From Cycas panzhihuaensis (Eukaryota; Cycadophyta): a stretch of 64,000 nt of DNA. The DNA is taken from positions 203,801,741 through 203,865,740 of the forward strand of contig CM041465.1 of NCBI GenBank assembly GCA_023213395.1, given 5' to 3'. The translations under genes and the position numbers were made by a program. This document shows, piece by piece, positions 11,852-23,600 of this stretch. The notes under the pieces are model-generated. The model was not told the origin of the DNA and searched no databases. It worked only from the letters and a program-made list of their open reading frames with translations. Numbering within the stretch: the stretch's first letter is position 1; each line of letters opens with the position of its first letter.

Positions 11852-12400
11852 CTAGTCTGAGACTTCCACCCCTTCCCTATTAGTCAACACCTTAATATGA
11901 TTATAAGTTATGTGCTTCAAAGTGGTCATAAGAAAAAATTTTGTATTTCTGTCACCTTCGACCAACCACAAGGCCCTAGATTTTTGTCTCCAGTGAATTT
12001 CTTCGTTTAGAAGAGTCTCCTCCAACTTGCTTAATAGACCTCTTTCGTTTTGGTCTAAGAGAGGGGATCTCCCTTCTTCTTGAATCCTCATCTCCAGATC
12101 CTTGAGCTCCTCCATTATCTGGTTCTTGATTCCAAATATGTTCCCATGGGTTTCCTTATTCCAATCTTTCACTTGCCTCTTCACCTGCCTCAACTTATTG
12201 GAGAATCTGAACATTGCACAACCTTCCGCCGGAGTCTTCCACCAATCTGCAATCAGATCGCGAAGGCCTGGCTCCTTTGTCCACATCAACTCAAATCTAA
12301 AAGGTGTACCCATGTATCTCTTGTTGTCTTCAAAGGTCAAGGCTAAAGGGGCGTGTTCCAACATTGATTTGGGCATAGCTTCAAGAATGATATGACTATA
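11852..12400 (-). pseudogene. LINE endonuclease–RT linker
   Basis: The 174-codon frame 12376-11852 starts with the end of the endonuclease (LEHAPLALTF, where SDHxPL is usual) and continues with the helical linker typical of plant LINEs (RFELMWTKEPGLRDLI, LNEEIHWRQKSRALWL, EGDRNTKFF). The Asp of the terminal SDH endonuclease motif appears as Glu, which would impair cleavage. Confidence 0.85.
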
Positions 12401-13075
12401 CTGGCTAGCTCAAGCATAGTTTATCAATACTCTGTCCAACCTGACCTGAATGTGGTACTTGCCCAATCTTCTGTTTGACCAAGTATATTTAGGGCCTCTA
12501 AGAGGGATGTCCATCACTCCCCCTTTTTGCATTAACACCCCAGATCCTCCATGCTCTTAGACCATCCCCCTGCCCCCTTTTCTTTTCACCAGGCAATAAA
12601 GTCGTATTAAAATCCCTAGCAATCACCCAAGGACCCCCCCAGTCCTTATGGGCTTTGAACATCCTGTTCCACAAGCAATTTCTCCCATCCTACGTTAAGG
12701 GGGCATGCACATTTGATACCAACCATTTTAGATTGGACTTTTTGCAGGTCATCCAAGTTTATATGAAATGCTCCTCAGATATATAGGTCTCCCCTTCCCA
12801 GTTTCTGGGGTTCCACATGATGACCAAGCCACCAAACCCTCTGCTCCCATCTCTCACACATATCCCAACTCCCCTCCAAACCTTGTTTATAACTACATCT
12901 CTGTTTCCTACCTCTGATTTGGTTTCCTGAAAGAGGAGAATATCCACCCCATGGTTAGTTCGAAGATCTCTAACCATTCTCTGTTTGGAAGGGGCGTTCA
13001 TACCCCGAATGTTCCAAGAGACTAGTTTCATAATGATCTCTCCCCTCGCCTTCCTCTGGTCTATCATCTTTTACT
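12400..13075 (-). pseudogene. LINE AP-like endonuclease domain
   Basis: The frame 13067-12759 reads KLVSWNIRGMNAPSKQRM, DILLFQETKS and GGLVIMWNPRNWEGETY, matching the N-terminal blocks of the exonuclease-endonuclease-phosphatase fold that nicks target DNA. Further left, after a frame break, WVIARDFNTTL matches the usual GDFN block with its Gly-Asp altered in spacing. The Asn (SWNIRG) and Glu (FQETK) of the active site are kept. Confidence 0.9.
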
Positions 13076-13735
13076 CCTTAATTTGGGCCCCTGCCCTCCT
13101 CCATCCCTTAGAGTGCGCTAGCTCCCTTGGTCTATCTGGATGGCTGCCTCCCTCTCTCTCAGCACTTTAGAAGAAGGTCTCTTGGGTCTCTTTTCACTTC
13201 CAAAGTTAGGACCTTTAGCAAGTTCCTTAAGGTCCTCTTGAAGTCCTTTCCTAACTTTCCAAACCTTCTCTATTTTCCCTAGATCCTCCTGAGGGGGTGC
13301 TTGCTCTTCCATCTGAGGATCTCCCTTCTCCACATTTGGAGTCGCTTTTCCTGATATACTAGTGTCAGGCTCCTTCTCATTACCTTCGGTGATGGGGTTT
13401 TTGTTGCCCTCTACCCTCACTTCCACCTCCCCTTCTTTAAAGAGGGTATCCTCCTCCAGGTCCATATCTTTCTTGGCCTCAATAAGAGCTTGTTCCTCTA
13501 CCTATTCCCCAACTTCTATTAGAGTGATAACCCCAATCTCTTTCCCAATTTCTGAAGGGGCCTAATCCTCGTTCTTCTCCTCATCAACTCTTGCAAGAGG
13601 TATAACCTGCTTGTCTTTATCCTCTTTCGTCTCCACTTCCTGAGGAGCCGAGAGTTTCCTAGGATCCCCAGAGCAGTTTTATGGAAGGTGACCTAGGCGC
13701 TTGCAAGCAGAGCATCTCATGTTCTCCAGTTCGAG
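13076..13735 (-). pseudogene. LINE ORF1 C-terminal part with CCHC knuckle
   Basis: At 13672-13714 on minus a C-x2-C-x4-H-x4-C pattern is visible (CSACKRLGHLP, one stop, then NC), the zinc knuckle of plant LINE ORF1 proteins. Downstream at 13465-13118 is a charged, low-complexity frame rich in E, K, P and D (for example EKGDPQMEEQAPPQEDLGKI), as usual for the ORF1 tail. The N-terminal RNA-binding domain is missing. Confidence 0.75.
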
Positions 13736-14229
13736 TAATAGTTTTTGATCTCTACATCATCCTTCTCCCTTAATTATCACTCATATATGATTTCATTTCC
13801 TTGTTTGTCTTGATTTATTGTTTTGAGGTGACTATTAAGTGCACTCACGTAGCTTTATTTCAATCTTGAGGCAATCCCCATATCTTCTTTTCATTTGGTT
13901 TTTCTTCAACAATCAATAAGTGCCTGGTAGATTTCCCTTATAATATTGTCTTATAGGTAGAAAGAATGAAAGGAGTTGCCCAAGTGCTTCAACAAGGACA
14001 TACACGTATCAAGTGGACACACACATCATCAATGTTAAACTAGGTAAGAGCCTCTTTTATTCCTTGCTTAATTTATTTTTGGCAAAAGAATAGAAGTAGC
14101 ATGTATATATGCTATGAGTTGAGAACCTTTCCTTATTGAAAGTCATATAATTTGTTATATTTTGGCATAATTGATGACCATACTCTCACAAATTTTCATC
14201 ACACATAAAATATATGTTGCTCATGGTTT
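13736..14229. other. Unassigned spacer
   Basis: AT-rich DNA without recognisable coding sequence, repeat partner in the window or RNA gene. Confidence 0.4.
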
Positions 14230-15434
14230 GAGATTTGCCTCTTTTGCTTAGGTGTACCTTGGCTCTAGGTCTTATACAATGAGATTATAGGCATACATAC
14301 TAGGTGGAAAAGAGGGTTGTGGAACAAAATATCCTCTTTGTGGTGCCTACATAGGTGGTTGATTCCACTTGGCCATTTGTCATTGATACTACACAAAAGC
14401 AACTTTTGCAAATTCCTCATCCTATTCAACTTCCACTGTCCCAAACTCTTTTTGTTCTTGATTTTTCTTTATAACTGCTCCCATGTGAGATTGGAGGCTA
14501 TCTTATTTCCTATGCAATTCCAATCTTGTCAATTGATTTGCCAAAAATGAAAGAATGCCACGCTTCATATCCCCGAGTGCATTATTCAACATTGTTTTGC
14601 TTATGCCTCCTAAGATTGTTAGCACCTCCTTTTGAAAATACTTGCACTTGCTCCAATTGACTTAAAATAAACATCCACACTTCCCCATTTTGTTGAAGCT
14701 TTTATGGTGCCTCATATATGCATCTCGACTACTTCGAATGTCATCTCTAAAATCTACATATCCCTCATTATCTCCAGCCACATGCACACAGATGGGGCCA
14801 ATCCTACCAAGAAGATTGTCTTTAGGGTTTGCGTAGGGAGGCCATGATTTGGGCATCTCCTTAGCAAATAATCCATCCTTTCAATGTATCCTTTTACAAA
14901 TTCCTCCTCTCCCTATCGAATCTTCAAAGTCTTTCTCCTCAAATATTCATCTTGCAGGGACTCCTAATATCTTTAAAAATTGTGTTTTGATTTTTGCCCA
15001 TGTTTTAATTAAGTTGCCAATTAGGCTCATGAACCATCTTAGAACCCCATCTTTCAATGCAAATGGGAAGAGCTTCAATTTCTGTGCATCTAATAAATAG
15101 TCGAAACTATTGTACAAAATTTGAAATTCAAATAGAAACATATTAGGATCCTTTGAGGCTTACCATAAAAATATGGTAGATTTTCCCCTTCACCTTGCTT
15201 GTGCCCTCTTCATTTGATAGAACAAAGGGAAATTGTACAACCATTATCTTCTTCTCCTCAGACATGGTGATTTTTTTTCAACACTTGTACTTCTTTTTGT
15301 CTCCTTTTAGAATCGCTCTTGATTTTTTTTTATGGCAACAAATTGTGCCAAGGGATCTCGAGGCCTACTCTTCATAACTTGGTCCCAAATTGGTGGATAG
15401 TTTCACCCTACATCGTTTAGCAATTGGTTGGTAT
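14230..15434 (-). pseudogene. gag fragment of an Athila/Tat-like gypsy element
   Basis: The minus frame 15141-14947 contains KLKLFPFALKDGVLRWFMSL followed by TWAKIKTQFLKI, the conserved gag core of plant Athila/Tat-type gypsy elements (LFPFSLKD…W…TWxxxxxxFL). A frame change then leads into EFVKGYIERMDYLLRRCPNHG and, further on, SFLANQLTRLE-type residues to about 14400. Stops are frequent. No pol follows on the left, so this is a truncated relic. The decayed primer site directly upstream supports the family call. Confidence 0.8.
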
Positions 15435-15452
15435 TCCTCAACAATAGCACCA
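15435..15452 (-). promoter_or_regulatory. Decayed tRNA-Asp-type primer-binding site
   Basis: The minus bases TGGTGCTATTGTTGAGGA line up with the Athila/Tat primer site TGGCGCCGTTGCCGGGGA; all differences are C-to-T or G-to-A transitions. Minus CA about 3 bp upstream (plus TG at 15456) would be the 5' LTR edge. Confidence 0.75.
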
Positions 15453-15455
15453 AAA

Positions 15456-18400
15456 ATGATGGGTGTTTTCCAAGGTGTGCACAAAAGTCTTGGAATCCTG
15501 TCATGTCAAACTAGGGAACATAGATTTTGAATGACAAAATACAATATATATTCACAATTATTAAATCATAAATGCAAGAATGAATTACTTGACTATCTAA
15601 TCGAATTACCTTCAAGTGGTTCCACACCCCACAACAGCATCACCAATTCCTTATGGTTGTATGAATAACCTAGCAAGATCAAAATATGCAAAACAAACCC
15701 TACTCTAATGAAGGAAACTTGAGTCACATGCTAGCACCTACAAGCTACACAACATATCACCATTTTCCTAAATTAACAAGTTTAGGAGATTGTTCATGAA
15801 CCCATTACAAGTTAACCCCTGGGCGCAGACAAATCCTTCTCTATGTTTTTATTCATATGAAAAAGTCATATATACAAGTGTTGGCCAACCGTCAAGTAAT
15901 TTAGAACATCAACCGACTAACAACCAACAGCTAATCATTTCATTCAAGTGGTGGATGACTTAAAACTCTGCCCAAAATAAAAGCAGACTTTACCTTCACC
16001 TCCACATGAAAGTAGTTGTTACCTTCACCAGCAAGCAAAGTTAAGGGCTACCTTCACCACCAAGTGAAGGTATCTACAAAGTGACTTCAATAACTCATAA
16101 TTTGGCTCTAGAACTTAACTAATCACCCTAAAATGATCCAAAAGCTGCTATTGCATTGTGCCCAACCATTGTCCTACAATTACATCAGATTTGAGGCATT
16201 TCAAGTCAATACAAGACAAATTACAACAAAATGGAACAAAAATAAGTACAAAATGGGTAGGAAATGGAGCACTCTTAGAGGCCCATCACAAGCTTGTCAA
16301 AATGCAAAAATCACTAGCTTGCTAGGAAAGGTTGGATGCTAAGGAAAGTCTTAAATGTTGAAGGGTTGTTGCACAAACCTTTTTGCTTGAATGTTGATTG
16401 AAAAATTGCTTGAGTGATACCCAAATGTGGCTTAAGTCACTGTCCAAAACTTGTTGCTTGACAACAATTGTAATGATGTTCAAAGCACTATGTGAAAATT
16501 CTTATTTGAATGTTGCTCGTAATGGGATCAAAAGACGATCAAGTGTTGCTTATTACTAGAATCATTGTTGCTCAAACAATTGTAGCAATGTTATTCAAAT
16601 TAGTTCTCAAACACATCCAGATTGTTCAAACCTTGATCTTGATCATTGACATGTTGAACCAAAGAGAGAATTGTGAAGGAAATAAAAAAGAGCTCTATGA
16701 ATGAGGCTTGCACGCCTAAAAAAAGTACAATAACCCTAATACATCCATACCACATGCTTCATCAACATGTGTTGATTGCACAAAGTGCAGTGGCAGACAG
16801 ACATATCTGGTTTATTTGGTGTAGAATAATAAATGCATTGTCTACACAAAGGATAACAACTAGTATCGTGCAAAATGGTAACTCCACAACATTATAAAAT
16901 GCTATTCACATGAAACAGAAATCCCTATTGAGTAAAGCAATGAAAAATGTCCAAAAGAATAAAAACACTGTTATTAGAAATTATGAAAAGGCAAAAACCC
17001 ATGATCAATAAATCCAATTTGGTTGAAACTTTATGGCATGTTCTGCAAATCCTGAAATGACACTCAGCATCAATTTTGGTTACAATCGTATCAACCAACC
17101 ATACAAACAAAGAAACAACCTCCTATAGGATCGCAATTATTTTCTCAGTTGATTGTATGACCAAAATTAATACTAATAACCATACATCCAGAGAAGCAAC
17201 CTCTTGTACAGCAGAGGTTGGTTTCTTAGACAATTGTAAAAAGGAACCATATGACTAATTCCCACGGGGATTGCACATCTGACTAGTCCACATGTATGCC
17301 TATTTTAAGTATGGATGATTGACTAGCTCTTTTTATTGAAATTATGTTGTATAGAGGGCTTAAAACAATAATTTATTATTCAATAAATCTAGAGTGAGAG
17401 AGTGAGGTGGAGGGAAAAGCAATTGCATTGACTTGTGAGAAAAGGATATTAGGTTCATGTTTTTTAAGTCTTTGTAGGTTGAAGACTAAGGAGAGAAGTG
17501 TTATGAATTCTACATTAGAAACCAGGATATCAAGTATTCACACATAAGAAATTTTCATTTGTTGTTTCACTATTCTTATCTTCTCTGATCTTTCCTTTCT
17601 TACTTGTTAATTCTCATAGATGAAATGCCACATCACTATAGTAAAAAATGAGAATTGCATGGTATTGCATGATATTGTATGGTTGAATAATCCACCAAAA
17701 TTTGATAGCATATGTACACATTACAAGGGTTTATTTGACTACACGATGTGAGAGGATCAATGGAGGGGTCTAGATGGCTACACAATGATAGTGGTGGGAT
17801 CCAAACAAAAGTTGATAGAAAGATCATTCATGAGTCCTTGGAGAAGTCATGGGAAAACCAACCAACAAGATCAAAAGGTGCAAGCATTATAGAAGATGCT
17901 AGTCGACACATCAAGAGATAACAAAGAACCAATCAACATATCAAAGAGTGCCATCATCTTTAGCATGGCAAAAGGGAATAGTTCAAGGATGAAGTATCTT
18001 AAGGTAGGAAGAATTGTAAAGGGCTTAATGAAGTTAGTTTTTATAATATTAAATTACATATGGAAGTTGGCTCCAAAATAAATAAAATATATAGACAAAG
18101 CAGAGCCTTGTAAAATGCATGGTTATTTTCTTTTTCTTATGGTGGATTAACTTTTACCTTGGGGTGCTTTAGTGGTAGGCATCTGCCACTTTGCTATTTC
18201 ATTTTATTATCTATTATTGTTCTTGTATATCTACTATTACCTATTCATTACTATTATTGTTGTCATTCTATTAAGAGATTCATTTACTATTAGTTCTATG
18301 AATTATTTTCTATCTAGCTCATTGCAATAGGTACCAAAGCGCAATCCTAACACTATGGTTTGTGCATTGTTGACAATGACTCAAGAATTCACATTACGGC

Positions 18401-18701
18401 AATAGAGAAACCTATGAAGGACTGAAGAGACTGGGTTTGGCTTGTACTAGAGGGCATTCTACATTAAGGTGACATCATTCATGGGTTTGACTAATTCTAT
18501 CACCAACTTCTCCCAAGCCTCTAGGATGTGTTGCTAATGTTTTTGCATCCTCCAAGAATGCTAGAAAATGACTAGTTTGTAAATTGTTTGAAAGCAAGAT
18601 CCAAAAACACGAGGGAAACTAAGGGGTAAAAAGCCAACCCTTATAGAGACAACTCCCTTGTTTTTTCCCTTTACGGCTAACTATATAAACACATACTATA
18701 G
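15456..18701. other. Long non-coding stretch, beginning with a probable 5' LTR of the gypsy relic
   Basis: The first few hundred bases should be the 5' LTR of the gag relic to its left, but there is no second LTR copy to fix its end. At 15985-16070 the phrase ACCTTCACC recurs four times. Around 16430-16640 TTGTTGCTC-type repeats occur. Short ORFs here show no family motif. No host gene or RNA gene was seen. Confidence 0.45.
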
Positions 18702-19170
18702 CAGGCCCAATTCAAATGCAATAGAAACGAGTAATATTCATAGCATATAATGATACTTTCATGGCAACAGAACATCAATAATGACCATTCACAAACATAG
18801 AGCTCAATCATCCATGCATTACATCACTTATACATTGATATGAATAGCAATAAATGTAAAAAGTAATGAATGATAATATGCAAAACCTGATACAATATCC
18901 AACAATGTTGATACCCTTTTCAAAGCAAGAGCTATCCTCTAGTTTGGCATGGTGTGCCCTAATGGTGCAAGGCCATTATCCCTTACAATAATAAATTCTC
19001 CAAGATGAATATAAATGAACAAGGCTTCCCTATTAATAGCCTTTATTTCTCTCTCTAAAACTAACTCCTAACTCTCTCTCTTACGAAAAAAGACTTCATA
19101 ATAAATATAATTAAATAATAATTCTCCCTATATTCAAAAATCGACTTCATCTTCATTTAGAAACACTACA
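18702..19170 (-). repeat. 3' LTR of LARD-A
   Basis: It aligns with 29996-30605 from GGCCCAATTCAAATGCA to the terminal CTACA. The minus-strand start TGTAGTGTTTCTAAAT resembles the LARD-B LTR start TGTAGCATTCCTAAA. The terminal CA (plus TG at the left end) has changed to plus CA. Confidence 0.85.
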
Positions 19171-19190
19171 ATTCCCCACCCCTTAAAATA
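19171..19190 (-). promoter_or_regulatory. LARD-A polypurine tract
   Basis: Minus-strand TTTTAAGGGGTGGGGAAT abuts the 3' LTR. LARD-B has the matching AAGGGTAGGGGAAT at the same place. Confidence 0.85.
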
Positions 19191-20069
19191 CTTTCCCCTC
19201 GAAGTATTGGGAACTACTTGCAACATGGTTTGGTCTAGCTTTGACTAGTTCTTCCAGCTGCCACCTGTTAAGTCCTATATCTTGTAAAGACTGGGTCCAA
19301 TCTTGCAGCGTTTGTTGGATTTTGCTGAGAAGTGTCTTGAATTTATTGATGCTCATTCTTGGGCCCAAGTATATGCAGTACCATGTCCTGTATTGAAGGG
19401 GTAGTGGGACCTAGGAGTTGCCTCTAATGCCTTGTCTTGATCTTATTTTGTGTTTGCACATTTTGTCCTTAGATGGAATGACTTATAGGGTGGGGGGTGA
19501 TTAGAATGTTGAGAAAGTTTATAGGGATTCTTTCAGTGTAGCTTGGGAATTTGGGAAAAGAGTTGATCATAAGGATCCTAAAATGATGATTACTTATTGT
19601 ATAAGGAAATGGAAGAAGTGAATTTTTGAAGGATGATCATCCACAATATTGAATGCGTAGAAAGAAAAGATGTGGTTTGGAATTTGACTTGAATAGAAAT
19701 GAGAATTTGTGCAGTGTATGTTGGACCACTAGATTTCTTTGGGGAAAAAGATGGATGGGGTATTAAGGATAGGCTTTCTTTATGTAAAAAGAATTTAAGG
19801 GGGCTTTAGAAATCATAGTTGGTTAGAATGAAGGACTTAATGGAAAAAAACAAAATTGGTGGTATAGAGATGATGAGGGTTGGGCTAGATAGGATGAGGT
19901 TTTGTGGGGGGTAATCATTGTCCTGAGAGATGAAATCTGATGCATTGAGGATGGATGGTTTACCATATCTTGCTAAGAACCTTGAGGGGGAAAGGGGGCA
20001 AGCAAATAAAGAGTTGAACTAGGGATGTCAAAACGAACTAGGAGTTGTCCTATGACAAAATTGGAAATA
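19191..20069 (-). other. LARD-A internal 3' part
   Basis: Internal LARD-A sequence between the polypurine tract and the Copia-1 insertion. A short frame at 19368-19183 ends in SSQYFEGKVF, and the corresponding end of LARD-B (52330-52400) has the related DNA, so this may be the tail of the element's ORF. No pol motifs are present. Confidence 0.55.
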
Positions 20070-20074
20070 AAGTT

Positions 20075-20622
20075 CGTAGAAATGGCCACATGGCCTTAGA
20101 ATCCCAAAATCAAGAAGCTATATTCACTCTAGTTCTACAAAGTAGATAAACTAGACTAATAATGAAAATATGAGATCAAACATGAGCAAGATCAAGCATG
20201 AAGAGAAAGAGCAAAATGATACCAAAGATGAAGAGTTGGAATTGGTCCAACCTCCAAATGAATAGCAGTTTGATTAGCAAACTGGCATCATAACAATACA
20301 GCTCCAACTCTCTATATGAGAACAATGAGAAGAGATCTCAATATATAGAGTAAAAGGACAGACCTAAGGCATTGGATGTTTGACAAGTGTCAAACATCCA
20401 AGGCACATGCCTTGCATGTAGGACGTGTCCTTTTGGGCTCTCAAGTGAGCAAAAGTGCATAGGGGTCCATTTGACCCTTTAGTAACCATGTTGTGTCACT
20501 AGGAAAGAATGTGGGTGTGCACTTCATCACTTAAGTGATAAGTCACCCCTAAAGTACAAAAGTACAAATAATACATGAAAAATAAATTACATAGGCTTAA
20601 CATGTAAACATAAGGTTTAACC
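20075..20622 (-). repeat. Copia-1 3' LTR
   Basis: It matches 27360-27909 throughout. The expected TG at the left end is CG (20075-20076). A TATA-like minus sequence (complement of plus AATATATAGAG near 20340) lies just downstream of a 13-bp-arm inverted repeat at 20375-20404; a second palindrome centred on CTTAAG lies near 20535. Confidence 0.92.
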
Positions 20623-20650
20623 CCCCCCCCCCCCCCCGCCCCTTTACTAC
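20623..20650 (-). promoter_or_regulatory. Copia-1 polypurine tract, expanded G run
   Basis: Minus GTAAAGGGGCGGGGG… with about 16 consecutive Gs next to the 3' LTR. The run has swallowed the last A of the LTR. Copia-2 has a seven-G version at 33302-33310. Confidence 0.85.
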
Positions 20651-23600
20651 TTACAATGTTAAGTCGGAACCCTAGACCATTTCTAAATTTTACAATTTTT
20701 TCTCTACCAAGAGGCTTGGTAAAGTTATCTGTTGTTTGCTGCTCTGTAGGTCTATATTGAAGGTTGATCTCACCACTTTGCACATGCTCTCTAATGAAGT
20801 GATGATGAACCTCAATATGTTTGGTCCTTGCATGAAAAATAGGATTCTTGGCCAACTTGAGCACACTTTGATTGTCGCAATAAATCCTGGTGGGGTGATC
20901 CTGCTCAAGTCCAAGCTCCCAAAGAATCTGTCATAGCCAGATAGCTTCACAAGTTGCGCTGACTGCATCTTTGTACTCTGCTTCGGTGGAGGACAAGGTA
21001 ACATTGGGTTGCTTCTTGCAACTCCACGAAACAACTGTTGAACCAAGGGTAAGACAGTAACCCGAGGTTGATCTCCTGCTATCTTGGCAACCTGCCCAAT
21101 CAGAATCTAAGAACCCTTCTAGAGTGAAGTTCTCATCATGTGCATACTCAAGGCCATGCTACAATGCTCCTTTGATGTATTTGAGTATGCGTTTGGCTGC
21201 ATTCCAATGCTTCTGATTGGGTTGAGACATGTATCTAGAGCAAATCCCAACTGCAAATGAGATGTCAGGGCAAGTGTTGGTGAGATAGATGAGACTCCCA
21301 ATCAATTGACGATAAAGAGTGGGATCTGCTGGTTCAACTTCCTCATTGAGAATAAGCTTTGTGCCATTCTCCATCAGTGTAGGCGCTGGTTTGCAGTCGT
21401 GCATCTGAAACCACTGCAAAATGTCCCAAGAATATTTAACTTGAGAGATGAAGATATAGCCAGGTTGTTGCTATACCTCAAAGCTTAAGAAATAATGGAG
21501 AAGTCCAAGATCTGTCATCTTGAAACTCCTCTTCAAGTCATCCTGGAGAATTTGTACTATCTTAATGTCATTGCCAGTGGTCACCAAGCCATCTACATAC
21601 AAGACAATGAAAATGACACGGTCTTTCCCAACTTTGATGTACAAGTTAGCATCTGAAGTAGATTGATGAAACCCATGTCTCGAAAAGTAATCATCAATCT
21701 TTGAGTACTATGCTCTTGGAGCTTATTTCAAGCCATACAATGCCTTTTTTAGGCGACAAACTAAGTGCTCATTGCCTTGTACCTTGTAATCAGGAGGTTG
21801 CTCCAAGTATACCTCCGCTTGAAGATTGTCATTGAGAAAGGGCACTCTTCACGCCCATCTGAAAAACCAGCCATTTGCATTGAGCTGCTAAGGCCAAGAT
21901 GAGTCTGATGGTATTCATATTAGCCACTAGTTCAAAAGTCTCCTCGTAGTCTATGCCTTCCTTTTGTTTAAATCCTTTTTCCACAAGGCGGGCCTTCTGC
22001 CACTTAAGTGTACCATCAGAATGGAATTTGGTCTTGTAGACCCATTTGCAACTAATTGCCTGTTTGTGTTTAGGCAGTTCGACCAAATCCCAAGTACCAT
22101 TCTTTTCAATAGAATGGATTTCTTCATCCATGGTAGCCTTCCAATTTTCATTTTTAGAAGCCTCCTCAAAAGTGGAATGCTCATCAACACAAAGCACTTC
22201 ACGTATAAGTGCAAAATTGGTTTGCTGCATGTATCTTGATGGACGTTTTCTTTCAACAATCTGGCCGTCCTGCACTGTTTGAGTATACCATTTTGGTAAC
22301 TTTTTTACTGATGTGACTTGAACCTCAAGATCTTCTGGTCTAAGTGGTTGATCAACAGAAGATGTGCTAGGATCAAGTGGAGCTAATTCTAATGATGTGG
22401 ACGGTCCAACAGGTGTAGATGATGTACATGGAGTTGAAGATTGAAAGGGAAAGAAGGCCTCAACAATCTTTTTGCCCTTCTCAATGGGGGGTTGGATGGA
22501 TGCTGTACCCAACTCCTTGTGATCTTCTTTAACAAAGATTACATCTCTTGAGAGATGCATTTTCTTTTCAATGGGATCATACAACTTGTAGGCTTTGCTA
22601 TGAATGGCATAACCTACAAAGATGCACTTTAGATTATGCTTGTCTAATTTAGTTCTTTGTTGATCGGGGATGTGCATATAAGCAGTGCACCCAAAAGTCC
22701 TCAAATGGCTAACAGTTGGTTTTTTGCCAGACCATGCCTCCTCTAGTGTGATGTCAATGACTGTTGTTGTTGGACTTTGATTTGCCACATTGGCAACTGT
22801 GTGAAATGCCTCTACCCAGTAAGATCGAGTAAGTCCCTTTGCATGCATCATTACTTTGGCTTTGTTAGCCAAAGTTCTATTCATTCTTTCGGAGACTCCA
22901 TTTTGTTGAGGAGTGTGAGGAATAGTAAATTGTCTCTGAATGCCATTATCCTTGTAGAATTGGGTGAATTCGTTTGAAGTAAATTCACCTCCATTGTCTG
23001 TCCTTAGTGTTTTGATGGATCGGCCAAACTCGTTCTCCACTTCAAGCTTGAATTCCTTAAACTTTTGAAATGCTTTAGACTTATACTTCATGAAGTAAAC
23101 CCAAACTTTATGGGAGAAATCGTCAATGAAGGAGATGTAGTACAAAGCTCCTCCAAAGGATGCGGTGGACATAGGTCCACACAAATTTGAGTGTACCAAC
23201 TGCAATGGATATGATACACGCCAAGCTTTGCCTTTAGGGAAAGGCAAGTGATGTTGTGTCCCCATTATGCATGCTTCACAAAGACATTTTGTGCCATACA
23301 TCTTTGGAAGCCCCATGTACCATATTTTTGTTCACCATCTACTTGAGATTGTCTAAGCTCAAATGCCCTAGACATTCATGCCAAAGCTGCAGCTTGGACA
23401 AAGTTTGAGTGACAATGGAACCAGAGTAAGCAGAATCAAGTATGATATTATTAGCATCCAATTTATAGAGGCCATGATCCTCATATCCAACAGCTACTAC
23501 CTAGTCATTTTTGTCACTTATTACACATTTCCCATTCTTGAACAAAATGCTCATCTTTTGTTTGTCCAATTTGCTAACAGATAGCAAGCTCTTCTCCATG

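Larger units (their letters stand above)
8640..13735 (-). mobile_element. L1-type LINE with C-terminal RNase H, decayed and apparently 5'-truncated
   Basis: The minus-strand order is ORF1 tail with CCHC knuckle, AP-like endonuclease, reverse transcriptase, zf-RVT zinc region and RNase H, then a short 3' UTR and a TAAA-rich tail. That is the layout of plant L1 LINEs. No DUF4283-type N-terminus of ORF1 is visible to the right of 13735, so the copy is probably 5'-truncated, a usual result of target-primed reverse transcription. Many frameshifts and stops make it inactive. I could not find a target-site duplication. Confidence 0.92.

Noticed and set aside
14317-14550. 77-codon plus-strand frame, hydrophobic
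   Set aside because: It is the antisense of the gypsy gag relic; no independent support.
17896-18081. 61-codon frame as a possible small gene
   Set aside because: No motif, no neighbouring exon signals and ordinary length for random AT-rich DNA.
18328-18342. Sequence TAGGTACCAAAGCGC resembling a primer-binding site after a CA dinucleotide
   Set aside because: Three mismatches to the standard site and no LTR pair on either side; too weak to call an element.
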